From contig NZ_BDCD01000018.1 in the NCBI RefSeq assembly GCF_001613325.1, forward strand, positions 1 to 64,000: a DNA stretch of 64,000 bases, in the 5' to 3' direction. Position 1 is the first letter of the stretch. The number at the start of each line of letters is the position of its first letter. Below are positions 19,701 through 30,500 of the stretch, in pieces. This stretch comes from Nocardia yamanashiensis NBRC 100130. Its GTDB lineage: Bacteria > Actinomycetota > Actinomycetes > Mycobacteriales > Mycobacteriaceae. The position numbers and the translations under genes were made by a program. The notes under the pieces were generated by a model. It made no database searches, was not told the DNA's origin, and was given only the letters and a program-made list of their open reading frames with translations.

Positions 19701-22700
19701 GCTGCACCTGGCCGCCCAGGCCCTGCGCAACGGGGAGAGCTCCCTGGTAATGGCGAGCGGTGTGACGGTCGCGGCCAGCCCGTATCTGTCCGTCGATTTC
19801 GCGCGACAGCGCGGACTCTCGCCCGACGGCCGCTGCAAGGCGTTCGCCGCGGCGGCCGACGGCGTCGCCTTCTCCGAAGGCGTCGGAGTGCTGGTGCTCG
19901 AACGGCTCTCGGACGCGAAACGACTGGGGCACCACATCCTGGCGCTGGTGCGGGGCACGGCGATCAACTCCGACGGGGCCAGCAATGGGCTGACCGCGCC
20001 GAACGGCCCGTCGCAGGAGCGCGTGATCACGGCGGCGCTGGCGAATGCCGGGCTGTCGCCGTCGGATGTCGACGCGGTCGAAGCGCACGGCACCGGTACC
20101 CCGCTGGGCGATCCGATCGAGGCACAGGCGCTGATGGCGGTCTACGGTCGCGACCGCGCGGAGCGTCCGCTGCGGATCGGCTCGCTCAAATCCAATATCG
20201 GTCACACCGTGGCCGCCGCGGGCGTCGGCGGCGTCATCAAGATGGTGCAGGCGCTGCGGCACGAAACCCTGCCCCGCACACTGCATGTCGACGCACCGAG
20301 TCCGCACGTGGACTGGACCGCCGACGTCGCGCTGCTGACCGAGCCGCACCCGTGGCCCGCCGGTGACCGGCCGCGCCGCGCCGGGGTGTCGTCGTTCGGT
20401 GTGAGCGGCACCAACGCGCACGCCATCATCGAAGAGGCGCCGCGCCAGATCGTTCCGGCGGCAGCCGATGACCGGCCACTCCGGACGGTGCACTGGCTGC
20501 TGTCGGCCAAGAACGAGACCGCGCTGCGGGCGCAGGCGGCGAAACTCCAGCGGTGGCTGACCGAACATCCCGACGCCGATCCGGAGCAGATCGCGCACGC
20601 CCTCGCCACCACCCGCGCCCACCACGAGACACGGGCGGCGATCCTGGGCGGCGACCGCGACGAGTTGCTGGCCCGGCTGACCCAATTTGCCGCCGGAACC
20701 TCCACTGCCGGAGTGGTTTCCGGCACCGTGATCGCCGGGAAGACCGCCTTCCTGTGCACCGGTCAGGGCGCACAGCGGGCCGGAATGGGCGCGGAACTCG
20801 CCGCGGCCTTCCCCGTCTTCGCCGCCGCGCTGGACGAGGTGTGCGCGCAGTTCGATCCGCTGCTCGGAGGTTCGCTGCGGGAGGTGATGTTCACCGGTGA
20901 GCTGATCGATCGCACCCGCTTCACCCAGCCCGCGCTGTTCGCGTTCGAGGTGGCGCTGCATCGGCTGCTGGAGTCCTTCGGCGTGACACCCGATGTCCTG
21001 GTGGGCCATTCGATCGGCGAGCTGACCGCGGCGTACCTGGCGGGCGTGTGGTCCCTGGCGGACGCCTGCGCACTGGTCGCGGCCCGCGGCCGGTTGATGG
21101 ACGCACTGCCCGAGGGCGGTGCGATGCTCGCGGTCGCCGCACCCGAGGACGACGTCGCCGCCGCGATCGCCGAGTTCGGTGATCGGATCTCGATCGCGGC
21201 GGTGAACTCCCCTGCCGCCGTGGTGATCTCCGGTGACGCCGCTGCCGTGGACCTGCTCGACCGGCGGTTCACCGAACAGGGCCGCCGGACGAATCGGCTG
21301 CGGGTGTCGCACGCCTTCCATTCGCATCTCATGGACCCCATGCTGGGCGAGTTCGAGGCCGTCGCCGCCGGCGTCACCTACCATGCCCCGCGAATTCCCC
21401 TGGTATCCAATGTCTCCGGCGAGATCGCCGGTGACGAGATCCTGAAGCCCGGCTACTGGGTGGCGCAGGTGCGCGGCGCGGTGCGTTACGCACCCGGCGT
21501 GCGGGCGCTGCTGGCCGCCGGGGTGCGCCGCTTCCTGGAAATCGGCCCGGACGCCGTCCTGGCGGCGATGACCCGCCAGACCCTGCCCGCCGAGCTCGAG
21601 TCGCGCACGATGGTCGCGGCGGCGACGCGCCGGGACCACGACGAGGCCGGGCAATTCGTGACGCTGCTCGCGCAGGCCCACACCGCGGGCGTGGCCGTCG
21701 ACTGGACGCCACTGTTCGGCGACCGCCCCGCACCGCGAATCACCCTGCCCACCTATGCCTTCCAGCATCAGCGCTACTGGCTCGAACCCGGCCTGGCGCA
21801 GCGGCGGCCCGACGCCTCGGAACACCCGCTGCTCACCGATGTGGTGCGGGTGGCCGATCGCGACGAGTGGCTGTTCACCGGCCGGTTCTCGCTGCCCACC
21901 CACCCGTGGATCACCGACCACACCACCTACGGCGTGGTCGTCGTCCCCAGTGCCGCGCTCATGGAAATGCTGCTGGTGGCGGGTCGGCGCATCGGCTGCG
22001 AGGTCGTGGACGAACTCATCCTCGAGCGGCCAATCCTGCCGCCCGCGGACGGCGCGGTCGAACTCCAGGTGCTGGTGCGGGAACCCGATGCGGCGGGACG
22101 CCGGTCCTTCACCTTCCACTACCGCCTCCCCGGCGGCGAGTGGGCGCGCAATGCCAGCGGCGTACTGAGCGGACGGCAGCTGATCGACCTCGGCCTGATG
22201 GAGATGCTGCGCAGCACGACGTGGCCGCCGGTCGGCGCCGAAGCGGTCGACACCGAATGGATTCCGGAGCATGCGACACGGGTCGCGGGGCTGGCGTACG
22301 GGCCGTCGTTCCGCGGCATCGACGCCGCCTGGCACGACGGTGACACGTCGTTCTCCGAGATCACCCTGAACGCGGAGACGCCCGGCGACGGCTTCCAAAT
22401 GCATCCGGGCCTGTTCGACATGGTCATGCACGCCGGGCTGGTCAGCTTGATCTGGTCGGATCTCGACAGCAACCCCACCGAGGGCAAACTGCTGTTCCGC
22501 TGGGGCGCCACGCAATTCCACACCGCCGCCCCGATCACCTCCATGCGGGTGATGGCGGTGCGGCGCAGCAGCGAGGCCATCGCCGTGGTGGCCGTGGACC
22601 AGGACGGCAACCCGGTGGTGTCCATCGACGAGGTCGTCATGCGTTCCTACGACGTCGACCAGTTCCGCGCCACGCTGTCGGGCGGCGGCGCGGGCCGGTA

Positions 22701-24594
22701 CGGACTGCGGTGGGCGCCGGTCGAAACACCGGACGCCGCCGTGCTCGGGAGCGCGGCCGTACTCGGCACGGCGGTCGTCGCCGGGATCGAGGAGCGCTAC
22801 CCGGATCTGGCGACGCTGGCCGCGGCCCCGACCGTGCCGGACGTCGTGGTCTGGACGGAAGCCACCGGACCACACAGTGATTCGGCGCAATCCGCGCGTG
22901 CTCGCGTACATGCCGCATGGGATCTGGTCCGAAACTGGCTGACCGACCAGCGGTTCGGCCGGGCACAGCTGGTCGTCGTGACCGAAGGCGCGGCGACCCT
23001 GCCCGATTCGGCACCGGATCCGGCGGCGGCCGCCGTCTCGGGGCTGATTCGCAGCGCGCAGGCCGAGTACCCGGACCGGGTCGTCCTCCTCGACCTGGAT
23101 CGATCCGCTGGTACGCAACACCTTTCGGCCGATCTGATTCAAGCCGCGCTCTCGGCGCACGAGCCACAGGTGACGGTCCGAGGCGACCGCGTCCTGGCGC
23201 CACGCCTCGAGCCACTGACATCGACTGCGGGTGAACCGATCTCCTTCGGCGCCGGGACCGTACTGATCACCGGCGGAACCGGCGGACTGGGTGCGCTGCT
23301 GGCCCGGCACCTGGTCACCGCACACGGCGTCGATCAGCTGCTGCTGGTCTCGCGGCGCGGTGAACAGGCCGACGGCGCAACGGAACTCGCGGCGGAGCTG
23401 TCCGGCTACGGCGCGCAGGTACGCATCGCCGCCTGCGATGTCACCGACCGCGACGCCCTGCGGGCGCTGCTCGCCTCCCTGCCGGACGAGCATCCGCTCA
23501 CCGGCGTCGTGCACGCCGCGGGCGTGCTCGCGGACAGCACCTTCGACGGCCTCACCACCGACCGGATCGACCGGGTGTTCGCGCCGAAGGCCGAGGCGGC
23601 CTGGCACCTGCACGAGCTGACCCGGGAGCTGAACCTGTCGGCGTTCGTCATGTTCTCCTCGATCGCGGGCCTGATCGGTTCGGCGGGACAGGCGAATTAC
23701 GTTGCCGCCAACGGCTTCCTGGACGCCCTCGCACTGCGCCGCCGGGCCGAGGGACTGCCGGGGCTCGCGCTCGCGTGGGGTCCGTGGCGACCGGACCTCG
23801 GCATGACCGGCGCGCTGGATCATGCCGCCATGAGCCGGCTGGACCGGCTGGGCCTGACGCCGCTGGATCACGAGGACGGACTGCGCCTGTTCGACGCCGC
23901 CCTGACCACCGCGGAGCCGGTACCGGCGCTGCTGCACCTCGACACCGACAAGCTCCGCGTCGAAGCGCACACCGGATCGCTGCCCGCGGTACTGCGCGGC
24001 TTCGCGCGCGCGGGCGGCCGGACCCCCGCCAAGGTGAGCGACGGACCGACGCTCGGGGAGCGATTGCACGGGGTGCCCGAGGCCAAGCGCCGCGGCGTGG
24101 TGCTGGACCTGGTGCGCGAACACGCGGCCACGGTGCTGGGTTACGAGTCGCTCGACGACATCGGTCCCGATCGCGGCTTCGACGAACTGGGCTTCGATTC
24201 GCTCGGCGGCGTGGAATTCCGCAACCGGCTCTCGAAGCTGACGGGGCTGTCGCTGCCCTCGACGCTGGTCTTCGACTACCCCACCGCCTGGGATCTGGCG
24301 GGCTACCTGCTGGAGCAGGCGCTGGCGGAGACGCCCGCACCGGCCGCGGCGCCCACCCCGGCCGTGCCGGTCGCGGCGGCCGCGCCCGAGGTCGCACAGC
24401 TCGAGGCCATGGTCGAGCGGATCATCGCCGTCGGGGGCAATACCGACGAGACCATCGCGGCGCTGCGGGGTCTCGCCGACCGGCTGCACGCCCACCTGGG
24501 TGACGCGTGGTCCGACGGCGTTTACGACGACCTCGAATCCCATTCCGACGATGAACTTTTTAATCTGATCGACGAGGAGTTCGGCCCAGCATGA
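13747..24594 (+). CDS. Modular type I PKS: extension modules 3 and 4
   Basis: Second PKS subunit, 3615 aa, starting at ATG with AGGAG 8 nt upstream. N-terminal docking coil at residues 1-31 (RRYLKKTAKELYDTKQRL), then module 3 KS 32-460, AT 571-860, DH 930-1230, KR 1435-1625, ACP 1715-1785; module 4 KS 1808-2230, AT 2331-2620, DH 2690-2970, KR 3167-3355, ACP 3448-3520; C-terminal docking region 3545-3615 with tail SDDELFNLIDEEF. Both ATs are malonyl type, and both modules should leave a double bond, the first two of the conjugated polyene. Both DH domains belong to the same unusual subclass as module 1, with PSA after the catalytic Pro and LLFRW instead of LPFSW. The stop overlaps the next start as ATGA, so the two genes are translationally coupled. 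Confidence 0.96.
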   Translation: MADDDELRRYLKKTAKELYDTKQRLRTLTDRMREPIAIVGMSCRYPGGVRSPEQLWQLTADGVDAIGGYPADRGWDLARLFDPDPDAAGTIYTRDGGFLDEIGDFDAAFFGIGPREAAAMDPQQRLMLEAAWEALEDAGIDPISLRGSETGVFAGVIHQHYGPRIGSATIGAETEGHAYLGVSNSVLAGRIAYTFGFTGPAIAVDTACSSSLVAIHLACQALRSGDTDVALAGGVTVMSDPSLLIAFARQRALSGDARCKAFAAAADGTGFSEGLGMLVLERLSDAQRAGHNVLAVIRGSAVNQDGASNGLTAPNGPSQERVIAQALAGAGLEPADIDAVEAHGTGTMLGDPIEARALIGVYGAGRAGEPLYLGSLKSNIGHTSAAAGVGGVIKMVQAMRHGVLPKTLHVDEPTPHVDWSAGTVRLLEDSRPWPHGERVRRAGVSSFGASGTNAHLILEEAPAVVPAAAEAETPAAAEIAPRVTADSVALVVSAKSEAALRAQADRLRQWLFERPEVDAHELAHALASSRALLDWRGAVTGRDRDELLAGLTDLAADGTNTVAAKATSGATAFLFTGQGAQRAGMGADLYAAYPVFAAALDEVCAVLDRALGRSLREVMFTDPDGLLDRTEWTQPALFAYEVALFRLLESFGVTPDVLAGHSIGELAAAHVAGVLSLPHACALVAARGRLMGALPAGGAMLAVAIDAGRATELIAAVSDRVSIAAQNGPASTVLSGDTEAIEGLERELAATGVRTKRLRVSHAFHSALMTPMLDKFRSLAQKLDYRAPTLPIVSTVTGESAGPAMTDPEYWVQQVRATVRFAPAIDTLRADGVGRFVEVGPDAVLTAMTRECLGENGDPAAGPVTVALARRSSGEVAQFVAGLAQLQVTGARVDWRPAFAGRGTSTLALPKYAFQRRRYWLDPDHGAAADLSDHPILTGVLGLAASDEWLFTGRLSLATHPWIADHRSYGVMVLPSATLIEFLLVAGGRIGCAAVEELTLQAPIVPSEGDEIELQVLVQAADATGHRPFEFYFRTAASEEWIHNATGSLAVSAGPEPEALARLRAESWPPADAEPFDSAGLPAQIARDAGLEYGPAFLGVRQVWERDDAVFSEIALNPDLTAAASNPVRHTLHPALLDMVMHAAFSRLIWRDGNPDPNTGKLLFRWAGARFHQAADADAGAKPAEVSALRVIAVTQGPEAVAVAAVDSEGNPVVSVDAVVMRPYDVKEFRGALAGDDAALYEVRWEEDPSAMVAGSAPTLALLTETETPGTAADFEKRYASVHDLVATPDLPGAVVWRAVSGTAAADSGAAPVIRARVHSTLELVRSWLAAQQLAATRLVVVTSGGAGLPGEPLDPSAAAVWGLLRSAQSEHPDRFVLIDEDPAAPATAERIAAVLATGATQVALRGERVLVPRLRLAVETSSATGKPVADAASLDGATALITGGTGGLGALFARHLATEYGVRELVLTSRRGPDAPGADDLVAELARLGARARIVACDVADRDAVRELLAGLGDAPIAVVHTAGVLEDGTVAALTGAQLDRVFAPKVDGAWHLDELTRDRDVRSFVLFSSIAAVLGTSGQANYAAANAALDALAQRRRDAGLAATALAWGPWNQSGGMTGGLDRGALARWERLGLTPLADTDGLRLFDAARAHGSARLSPIRFDAAALRTGAESEVPEVLRGFLPRRARTTAPAAAAAGTLAARLAEVPAARRGDLVLETVLTAAAAVLGHDSAADIRSDQRFDEIGFDSLGGVEFRNRLGKATGLQLPSTLVFDHPTPAAVAKLVLSRIEPATAEPVKKAATRVRADEPIAIVGMACRFPGGVETPDQLWDLVAAGIDATGDFPADRGWDLERLFDANPDKPGTVYARRAGFLDRAGDFDPAFFGIGPREASAMDPQQRLLLETSWEALEDAGIDPNSLRGTDTGVFVGAGASGYVDLVGGDLEGYRLTGTTGSVMSGRVAYALGLEGPTLTVDTACSSSLVSLHLAAQALRNGESSLVMASGVTVAASPYLSVDFARQRGLSPDGRCKAFAAAADGVAFSEGVGVLVLERLSDAKRLGHHILALVRGTAINSDGASNGLTAPNGPSQERVITAALANAGLSPSDVDAVEAHGTGTPLGDPIEAQALMAVYGRDRAERPLRIGSLKSNIGHTVAAAGVGGVIKMVQALRHETLPRTLHVDAPSPHVDWTADVALLTEPHPWPAGDRPRRAGVSSFGVSGTNAHAIIEEAPRQIVPAAADDRPLRTVHWLLSAKNETALRAQAAKLQRWLTEHPDADPEQIAHALATTRAHHETRAAILGGDRDELLARLTQFAAGTSTAGVVSGTVIAGKTAFLCTGQGAQRAGMGAELAAAFPVFAAALDEVCAQFDPLLGGSLREVMFTGELIDRTRFTQPALFAFEVALHRLLESFGVTPDVLVGHSIGELTAAYLAGVWSLADACALVAARGRLMDALPEGGAMLAVAAPEDDVAAAIAEFGDRISIAAVNSPAAVVISGDAAAVDLLDRRFTEQGRRTNRLRVSHAFHSHLMDPMLGEFEAVAAGVTYHAPRIPLVSNVSGEIAGDEILKPGYWVAQVRGAVRYAPGVRALLAAGVRRFLEIGPDAVLAAMTRQTLPAELESRTMVAAATRRDHDEAGQFVTLLAQAHTAGVAVDWTPLFGDRPAPRITLPTYAFQHQRYWLEPGLAQRRPDASEHPLLTDVVRVADRDEWLFTGRFSLPTHPWITDHTTYGVVVVPSAALMEMLLVAGRRIGCEVVDELILERPILPPADGAVELQVLVREPDAAGRRSFTFHYRLPGGEWARNASGVLSGRQLIDLGLMEMLRSTTWPPVGAEAVDTEWIPEHATRVAGLAYGPSFRGIDAAWHDGDTSFSEITLNAETPGDGFQMHPGLFDMVMHAGLVSLIWSDLDSNPTEGKLLFRWGATQFHTAAPITSMRVMAVRRSSEAIAVVAVDQDGNPVVSIDEVVMRSYDVDQFRATLSGGGAGRYGLRWAPVETPDAAVLGSAAVLGTAVVAGIEERYPDLATLAAAPTVPDVVVWTEATGPHSDSAQSARARVHAAWDLVRNWLTDQRFGRAQLVVVTEGAATLPDSAPDPAAAAVSGLIRSAQAEYPDRVVLLDLDRSAGTQHLSADLIQAALSAHEPQVTVRGDRVLAPRLEPLTSTAGEPISFGAGTVLITGGTGGLGALLARHLVTAHGVDQLLLVSRRGEQADGATELAAELSGYGAQVRIAACDVTDRDALRALLASLPDEHPLTGVVHAAGVLADSTFDGLTTDRIDRVFAPKAEAAWHLHELTRELNLSAFVMFSSIAGLIGSAGQANYVAANGFLDALALRRRAEGLPGLALAWGPWRPDLGMTGALDHAAMSRLDRLGLTPLDHEDGLRLFDAALTTAEPVPALLHLDTDKLRVEAHTGSLPAVLRGFARAGGRTPAKVSDGPTLGERLHGVPEAKRRGVVLDLVREHAATVLGYESLDDIGPDRGFDELGFDSLGGVEFRNRLSKLTGLSLPSTLVFDYPTAWDLAGYLLEQALAETPAPAAAPTPAVPVAAAAPEVAQLEAMVERIIAVGGNTDETIAALRGLADRLHAHLGDAWSDGVYDDLESHSDDELFNLIDEEFGPA
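13840..19100 (+). other. Extension module 3: KS-AT(malonyl)-DH-KR-ACP
   Basis: KS Cys is residue 208 (codon 14368-14370). AT has HAFH. DH has HRSYGVMVLP and DMVMH with LLFRW. KR has LED (Asp kept, B-type) and an intact Ser/Tyr/Asn set. ACP has GFDSL. Its KS resembles that of module 5, the first KS of the next protein. Confidence 0.88.
19170..24310 (+). other. Extension module 4: KS-AT(malonyl)-DH-KR-ACP
   Basis: KS Cys is residue 1979 (codon 19681-19683). AT has HAFH. DH has HTTYGVVVVP and DMVMH with LLFRW. KR shows LAD (Asp kept) and NYVAAN at the catalytic Tyr. ACP has GFDSL. Predicted output is an alkene. Confidence 0.88.
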
Positions 24595-27500
24595 GCAATG
24601 CCAGCGTGAGCAATCCGAGCGGCAGCAACGAGGAACGCCTCAGCCGGTATCTGCGGAAGGTCACCGGGGACCTGCGCACCGCCAACAAGCGCATTGCGCA
24701 GCTGGAGGAACAGGCCGGGGAGCCGATCGCGATCGTCGGGATGAGCTGCCGGTACCCGGGCGGCGTCGACACCCCGGACGGGTTGTGGGATCTGGTCGCC
24801 GCCGGGACGGACGCCATCGGCCCGTTCCCCACCGACCGCGGCTGGGATCTGGAGCGGCTGTTCGACGCCGACCCGGACGTGCCCGGCACCGTCTACGCCC
24901 GGGAGGGCGGATTCCTCGACGCGGCAGGCGATTTCGACGCCGGCTTCTTCGGTCTCGGCCCGCGCACCGCGGAGGCGATGGATCCACAGCAGCGGCTGTT
25001 CCTCGAAGCGTCCTGGGAGGCGCTGGAGAACGCCGGCATCGATCCGGTGTCGCTGCGGGACAGCGACACCGGCGTCTACGCGGGCGTGATCCACTTCGAC
25101 TACGGCCGCCGCGTCGGCGCGCCCGGGCACAGCGCCGAATCCGAAGGCAATGCGCACCCGGGCGTTTCGGCCAGCATCCTGTCCGGGCGGGTGTCGTTCA
25201 GCCTCGGTTTCAAGGGCCCGGCGCTGTCGGTGGACACCGCGTGCTCGTCGTCGCTGGTCGCCCTGCATCTGGCCTGCCAGGCGCTGCGCCAGGGCGAGAC
25301 GTCGCTGGCCCTGGTCGGCGGCGTCACCGTGATGTCGGATCCGGCCCAGCTCATCAGCTTCGCCCGGCAGCGCGCGCTGTCGCCGGACGGCCGGTGCCGG
25401 GCGTTCGGGGCCGGAGCCGACGGGACCGGATTCTCCGATGGTCTCGGCATGCTCGTGGTCGAACGGCTCTCCGACGCGCGCCGCAACGGCCACCCCATCC
25501 TCGCGGTGGTGCGCGGCACCGCCGTGAACCAGGACGGCACCAGCAGCCGGCTGACCGCGCCGAACGGCCCGGCGCAGGAGAAGGTGATCGCGCAGGCGCT
25601 CGCCAATGCCGGTCTGACGCCCGCCGATATCGACGCGGTCGAGGCGCACGGCACCGGCACCCAGCTCGGCGACCCGATCGAGGCGCGGGCCTTGATCGCC
25701 ACCTACGGTCGCGATCGCGTCGGCGAGCCGCTGCGCATCGGATCGCTCAAATCGAATATCGGGCACACCTCCGCGGCGGCCGGTGTCGGCGGCGTGATCA
25801 AGATGGTGCAGGCCATGCGGCACGAAACGCTGCCCGCCACACTGCATGCCGATACCCCGACACCGCATGTGGACTGGTCCGCGGGCACGGTGCGGCTGCT
25901 GACGGCGGCTGAGCCGTGGCCGGCGGGCGAGCGGGTGCGGCGGGCCGGTGTGTCGTCCTTCGGCGCCAGCGGCACCAATACGCACGTGATTCTGGAAGAG
26001 GCGCCCGCCCCGGTGGAGCCCGCGGCCGCTCCGGCGAACGGGACCGGTGCGGATGCCGCCGCCGAGACCGCGGCGGTGGCCGCGGATGACACCGCTGTCG
26101 TCACCGAGCTCGCCGCGCTGCCGCTCTCTTCGAAGACCGAGGAGGGCGTGCGCGCGCAGGCGGCCAAACTGCTGGCGTGGGTGCGTGAACGCCCGCACCT
26201 GACGGCCGGCGATATCGCCTATTCACTGGTCACCGGACGCACGCAGATGGAATGGCGGGGCACGGTGGTGGCGGGCGACCGCGACGCCATGCTGGCCGGA
26301 CTGACGGCGCTCGCCGAGCACGGCACCGAGCCCGCCGAGCACCGCCCGGTGAGCGAGGTCGTCACCGGCCGGGCGGTGACGCGCAAGACCGCCTTCCTGT
26401 GCACCGGACAGGGCGCGCAGCGCGCGGGCATGGGTCGCGAACTGTACGAGGCGTTTCCGGTGTTCGCGGCCGCGCTGGACGAGCTCTGCGCGCAGTTCGA
26501 CCCGCTGCTGGGCGTCTCGCTGCGGCAGCTGATGTTCACCGGCCGGGCGGCCGGCGACGGTCCCGAGGACGCCGAGGCGCTGCACCGGACCGAGTTCACC
26601 CAGCCCGCGTTGTTCGCCTACGAAGTCGCGCTGTACCGGCTGCTCGAATCCTTCGGCGTGACGCCGGACGCGCTGATCGGGCATTCGATCGGCGAGCTGG
26701 CCGCCGCGCATCTCGCCGGGGTGTGGTCGCTGCCGGACGCGTGCCGCCTGGTCGCGGCGCGCGGCCGGCTCATGGGGCGGTTGCCCGCCGGGGGCGCGAT
26801 GCTCGCCATCGCGGCGAGCGAGGACGCGGTCGCCCCGCTGCTCGCCGACGCGGCGCTGAGTATCGCCGCCGTGAATTCGCCGACGGCCGTAGTGGTCTCG
26901 GGCGACGCGGACGCCGTGACCGCGCTCGCGCAGCGGTGCGCCGAGCGCGGCTGGCAGACCTCGCGACTGCGGGTGTCGCATGCGTTCCATTCCCACCTGA
27001 TGGACCCGATGCTGGCCGAATTCGCCACCGTCGCCGGGTCTTTGACCTACCACCGCCCGAACGTTCCGCTGGTGTCGAACCTTTCCGGGCAACTGGCCGG
27101 TGACGAGGTACTCGACCCCGGCTACTGGGTCCGGCAGGTACGCGAGGCGGTTCGATTCGCCCGCGGCGTGGACACTTTGGTCGCCGCGGGCATGCGCCGA
27201 TTCCTGGAGATCGGCCCCGACGCGGTGCTGACCGCGATGACCCGGCAGTGCCTGCCGGAGCCGATCGAAGCACAGGCGGCGGTACTGGCCGGAGCCCGGC
27301 GCGGGCGGGCCGAGGTCGAACAGTTCGTGACCTGTCTCGCGCAGGCGCACGCCGTCGGCGTCGAGGTCGAATGGACGGCGCTGTACACCGGACGCCCGGT
27401 GGCGCGAGTCCCGTTGCCCACCTACGCGTTCCAGCGCCGCCGCTACTGGGTCGACCCGGTCGGCGGCAATGCCGGGGTGGAAGCCGCGGGTCTGGGCGCG

Positions 27501-30500
27501 GTCCAGCATCCGCTGCTGGGCGCGGTGCTGTCGGCGCCGGAATCGGGCGAGGTCCTGCTGACCGGCCGGCTCTCGATCGCGGCCCAGCCGTGGCTCGCCG
27601 ATCACGTGATCGGCGGCGCGGCACTGTTTCCGGGCACCGGTTTCGCGGAGCTGGTGCTGCGCGCCGGCATCGAGGTCGGCTGCCCGGTGCTCGAGGAGCT
27701 GACCCTGCAGGCGCCGCTGCTGCTGCCGGCGACGGGCGGGGTGCAGATCCAGGTCGTCGTCGGCGCGCCCGAGCCGGAGCAACGGCCGGTCGCCGTCTAC
27801 TCCCGGGGCGAGAACGACGATGACGACGCCTGGGTGTTGCATGCGAGGGGCGCGCTGACCGTCGCCGACGGTGCGGCCGAAGCCGCCACCGAGGCGTGGC
27901 CGCCGAGCGGTGCGACCGAAATCGAGGTCGCCGCAGCGTATTCGAACCTGTTCGCCCGTGGTTACGAGTACGGTCCGGCCTTCCAGGGAGTGCGGGCGCT
28001 GTGGCAGCGCGGCGACGAGGTGTTCGCCGAGATCTCTGCCGATGCGGACACCGGGGTGCGCGCCGAAGGTTTCGGCATCCATCCGGCGCTGCTGGACGCC
28101 GCCCTGCACGCCGGCTACCTGGCCGGTGCGTCCGAAGGCTTTGCAGGACAATCGGAGTCGCTGTTCACCGTCCCGGCCGGTCAGGTTGCCTTGCCGTTCG
28201 CGTGGGACGCCGTCGAACTGCATGCCACGGAAGCCGCCGTGCTGCGGGTGCGGCTGACCCCGGCCGGATCCTCGGTGTCGGTGCTCGTGACCGACGAATA
28301 CGGGCAGCCGGTCCTGTCGGGATCGGTTGCGGCCCGGCCGATGCCACTCGAACAGCTCGTCGCGACCACGACGGGCGGCGCGAACGATCCGGTCCTCGAA
28401 CTCGTGTGGTCCCCGGACCGCTCGAGCGGGACAGACGATACGACGCAGCTCCCCGCGCCCGAGCTGGGCGGCTGGGACGAGCTGGACGAAACGGCGGAAC
28501 TGCCGCCGGTGGTGCTCGTCGAAGCCGGCACCGGATGGAACGACACCGGCGACACCGGTGTGGTGGCAGCCACCCACGACGAAATCGCCCGCGTCCTCAC
28601 GGTATTGCAGGAAGCGCTGGCCCAGGAACGGTTCACGGCGAGCACGCTGCTGATCGCCACCCGCGGCGCGGTCGCCCTGCCCGGCGAGGAGCCCACCGAC
28701 CTTCCCGGCGCGGCGGTGTGGGGTTTAGTGCGCGCCGCCCAGGCCGAGGAGCCGGGCCGGATCATCCTGGTGGACACCGACTCCCGCATCGATGCGCAGC
28801 TCGCGGCCGCCGTCGTGGCGGTGGGCGAACCGCAGGTGGTCGTGCGCGGCGGCATCACCCACACCGCTCGCCTCGTCCGGCCCGCACCCGAGCACACGGA
28901 CGGCGGCGAGGCGGGGTTCGGCACGGGAACCGTGCTGATCACCGGCGGCACCGGCGGTTTGGGCGCGGTGCTGGCCCGGCACGTGGTGGCCGAACACGGC
29001 GTGCGGTCGTTGCTGCTGGTCAGCCGCAGCGGCCCCGAGGCCGCGGGAGCGGCCGCCCTGCGCGCCGAGCTCGAGCAACTGGGCGCCCACGTGACGGTCG
29101 CGGCCTGTGACGTCGCGGACGCCGCGGCGGTCACCGACCTGATCGCCGCCGTACCGGCCGAGCGCCCCCTGACCGGTGTCATCCACGCCGCCGGTGTGCT
29201 CGACGACGGGACCATCGCGTCTCTGACCCCGCAGCGGATGAACACGGTACTGGCGCCGAAGGCCGATGCCGCCTGGTACCTGCACGAGGCGACCGCGGAC
29301 CTGAATCTGGCCGCGTTCGTGATGTTCTCGTCGGTATCGGGCACCCTCGGCGGCCCCGGGCAGGGCAATTACGCGGCCGCGAACACCTTCCTGGACGCGC
29401 TGGCGGCCCAGCGCCGGGCCCGCGGGCTGGCCGGCCTATCGCTGGCGTGGGGTCCGTGGGCCCGTTCGCGCGGCATGACCGCGCACCTGCAGACCTCCGA
29501 TGTGGCGCGGCTGAACCGCGGCGGATTCGCCGCGCTCACCGACGAGCAGGCACTGACCGGCTGGGCCGCGGCCCTGCGGCGGAACGCCCCGCACACGGTG
29601 ATCGCGACCCTCGACACCGCAGCCCTGCGCGACAGCGCCGAAACCGGGCTGCTCCCCGCCGTACTGCGCGAACTGGCGCCCGCGGCCCGTCGCCGCGCGG
29701 TTACTGCCGCGCCGGTTTCCGGTCTGCGGCAGCGCCTTTCGAGCCTGGACCTGGAACGGCAGCGGCAGCTGGTCTTCGAGACCCTGCGCACCCAGATCGC
29801 GGCGGTGCGCGGCACCGACGGCGGTTCCGCGCTCGAGCCCGGCCGCACCTTCCAGGACCTGGGTTTCGACTCGCTGAGCGCCGTCGAACTGCGCAACCGT
29901 CTCAAGACCGTCACCGGGCTGTCGCTGCCCGCCGCGGTCATCTTCGACTACCCCACCCCGCAGGCGCTCGCCGAACATCTGGCCGACAAGCTGACGGGCG
30001 TCGCGAACGATACCGCGGTCACCGCGAAAGTCGTTGCCGACGAACCGATCGCGATCGTCGGCATGGCATGCCGGTACCCGGGCGGCGTCACCTCGCCCGA
30101 GGACCTGTGGACCCTGGTCTTCGACGGCGTCGACGCGACCTCGCGGTTCCCGGGCAATCGCGGATGGGACACCGAGCGGATCTACGATCCCACCGGCGAG
30201 CGGCCGGGCACCACCTACACCCGCGAAGGCGGATTCCTGCATACCGCGGGCGAATTCGATCCCGCGTTCTTCGGCATCAGCCCGAACGAAGCGGCGACGA
30301 TGGACCCGCAGCAGTTCCTGCTGCTGGAGACGTCGTGGGAGGCCCTCGAACGCGCGGGCATCGATCCGGCGACGCTGCGGGGCAGTGCCACCGGCGTGTT
30401 CGCGGGCATGATGTATCACGACTACCCGGCCAACGCGAACTCGGGATCCATTGCCTCCGGGCGGGTTTCGTATGTGCTCGGGCTGGAAGGCCCGTCGGTC

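Noticed and set aside
13612..24543. Very long minus-strand open frames opposite the PKS genes (up to about 2100 codons)
   Set aside because: They mirror high third-position GC of the real PKS frames, carry no domain motifs, and overlap clear modular PKS coding sequence.
24591..24594. Possible frameshift between the second and third PKS genes
   Set aside because: The ATGA overlap joins a normal C-terminal docking tail to a normal N-terminal docking coil, so these are two intact genes.
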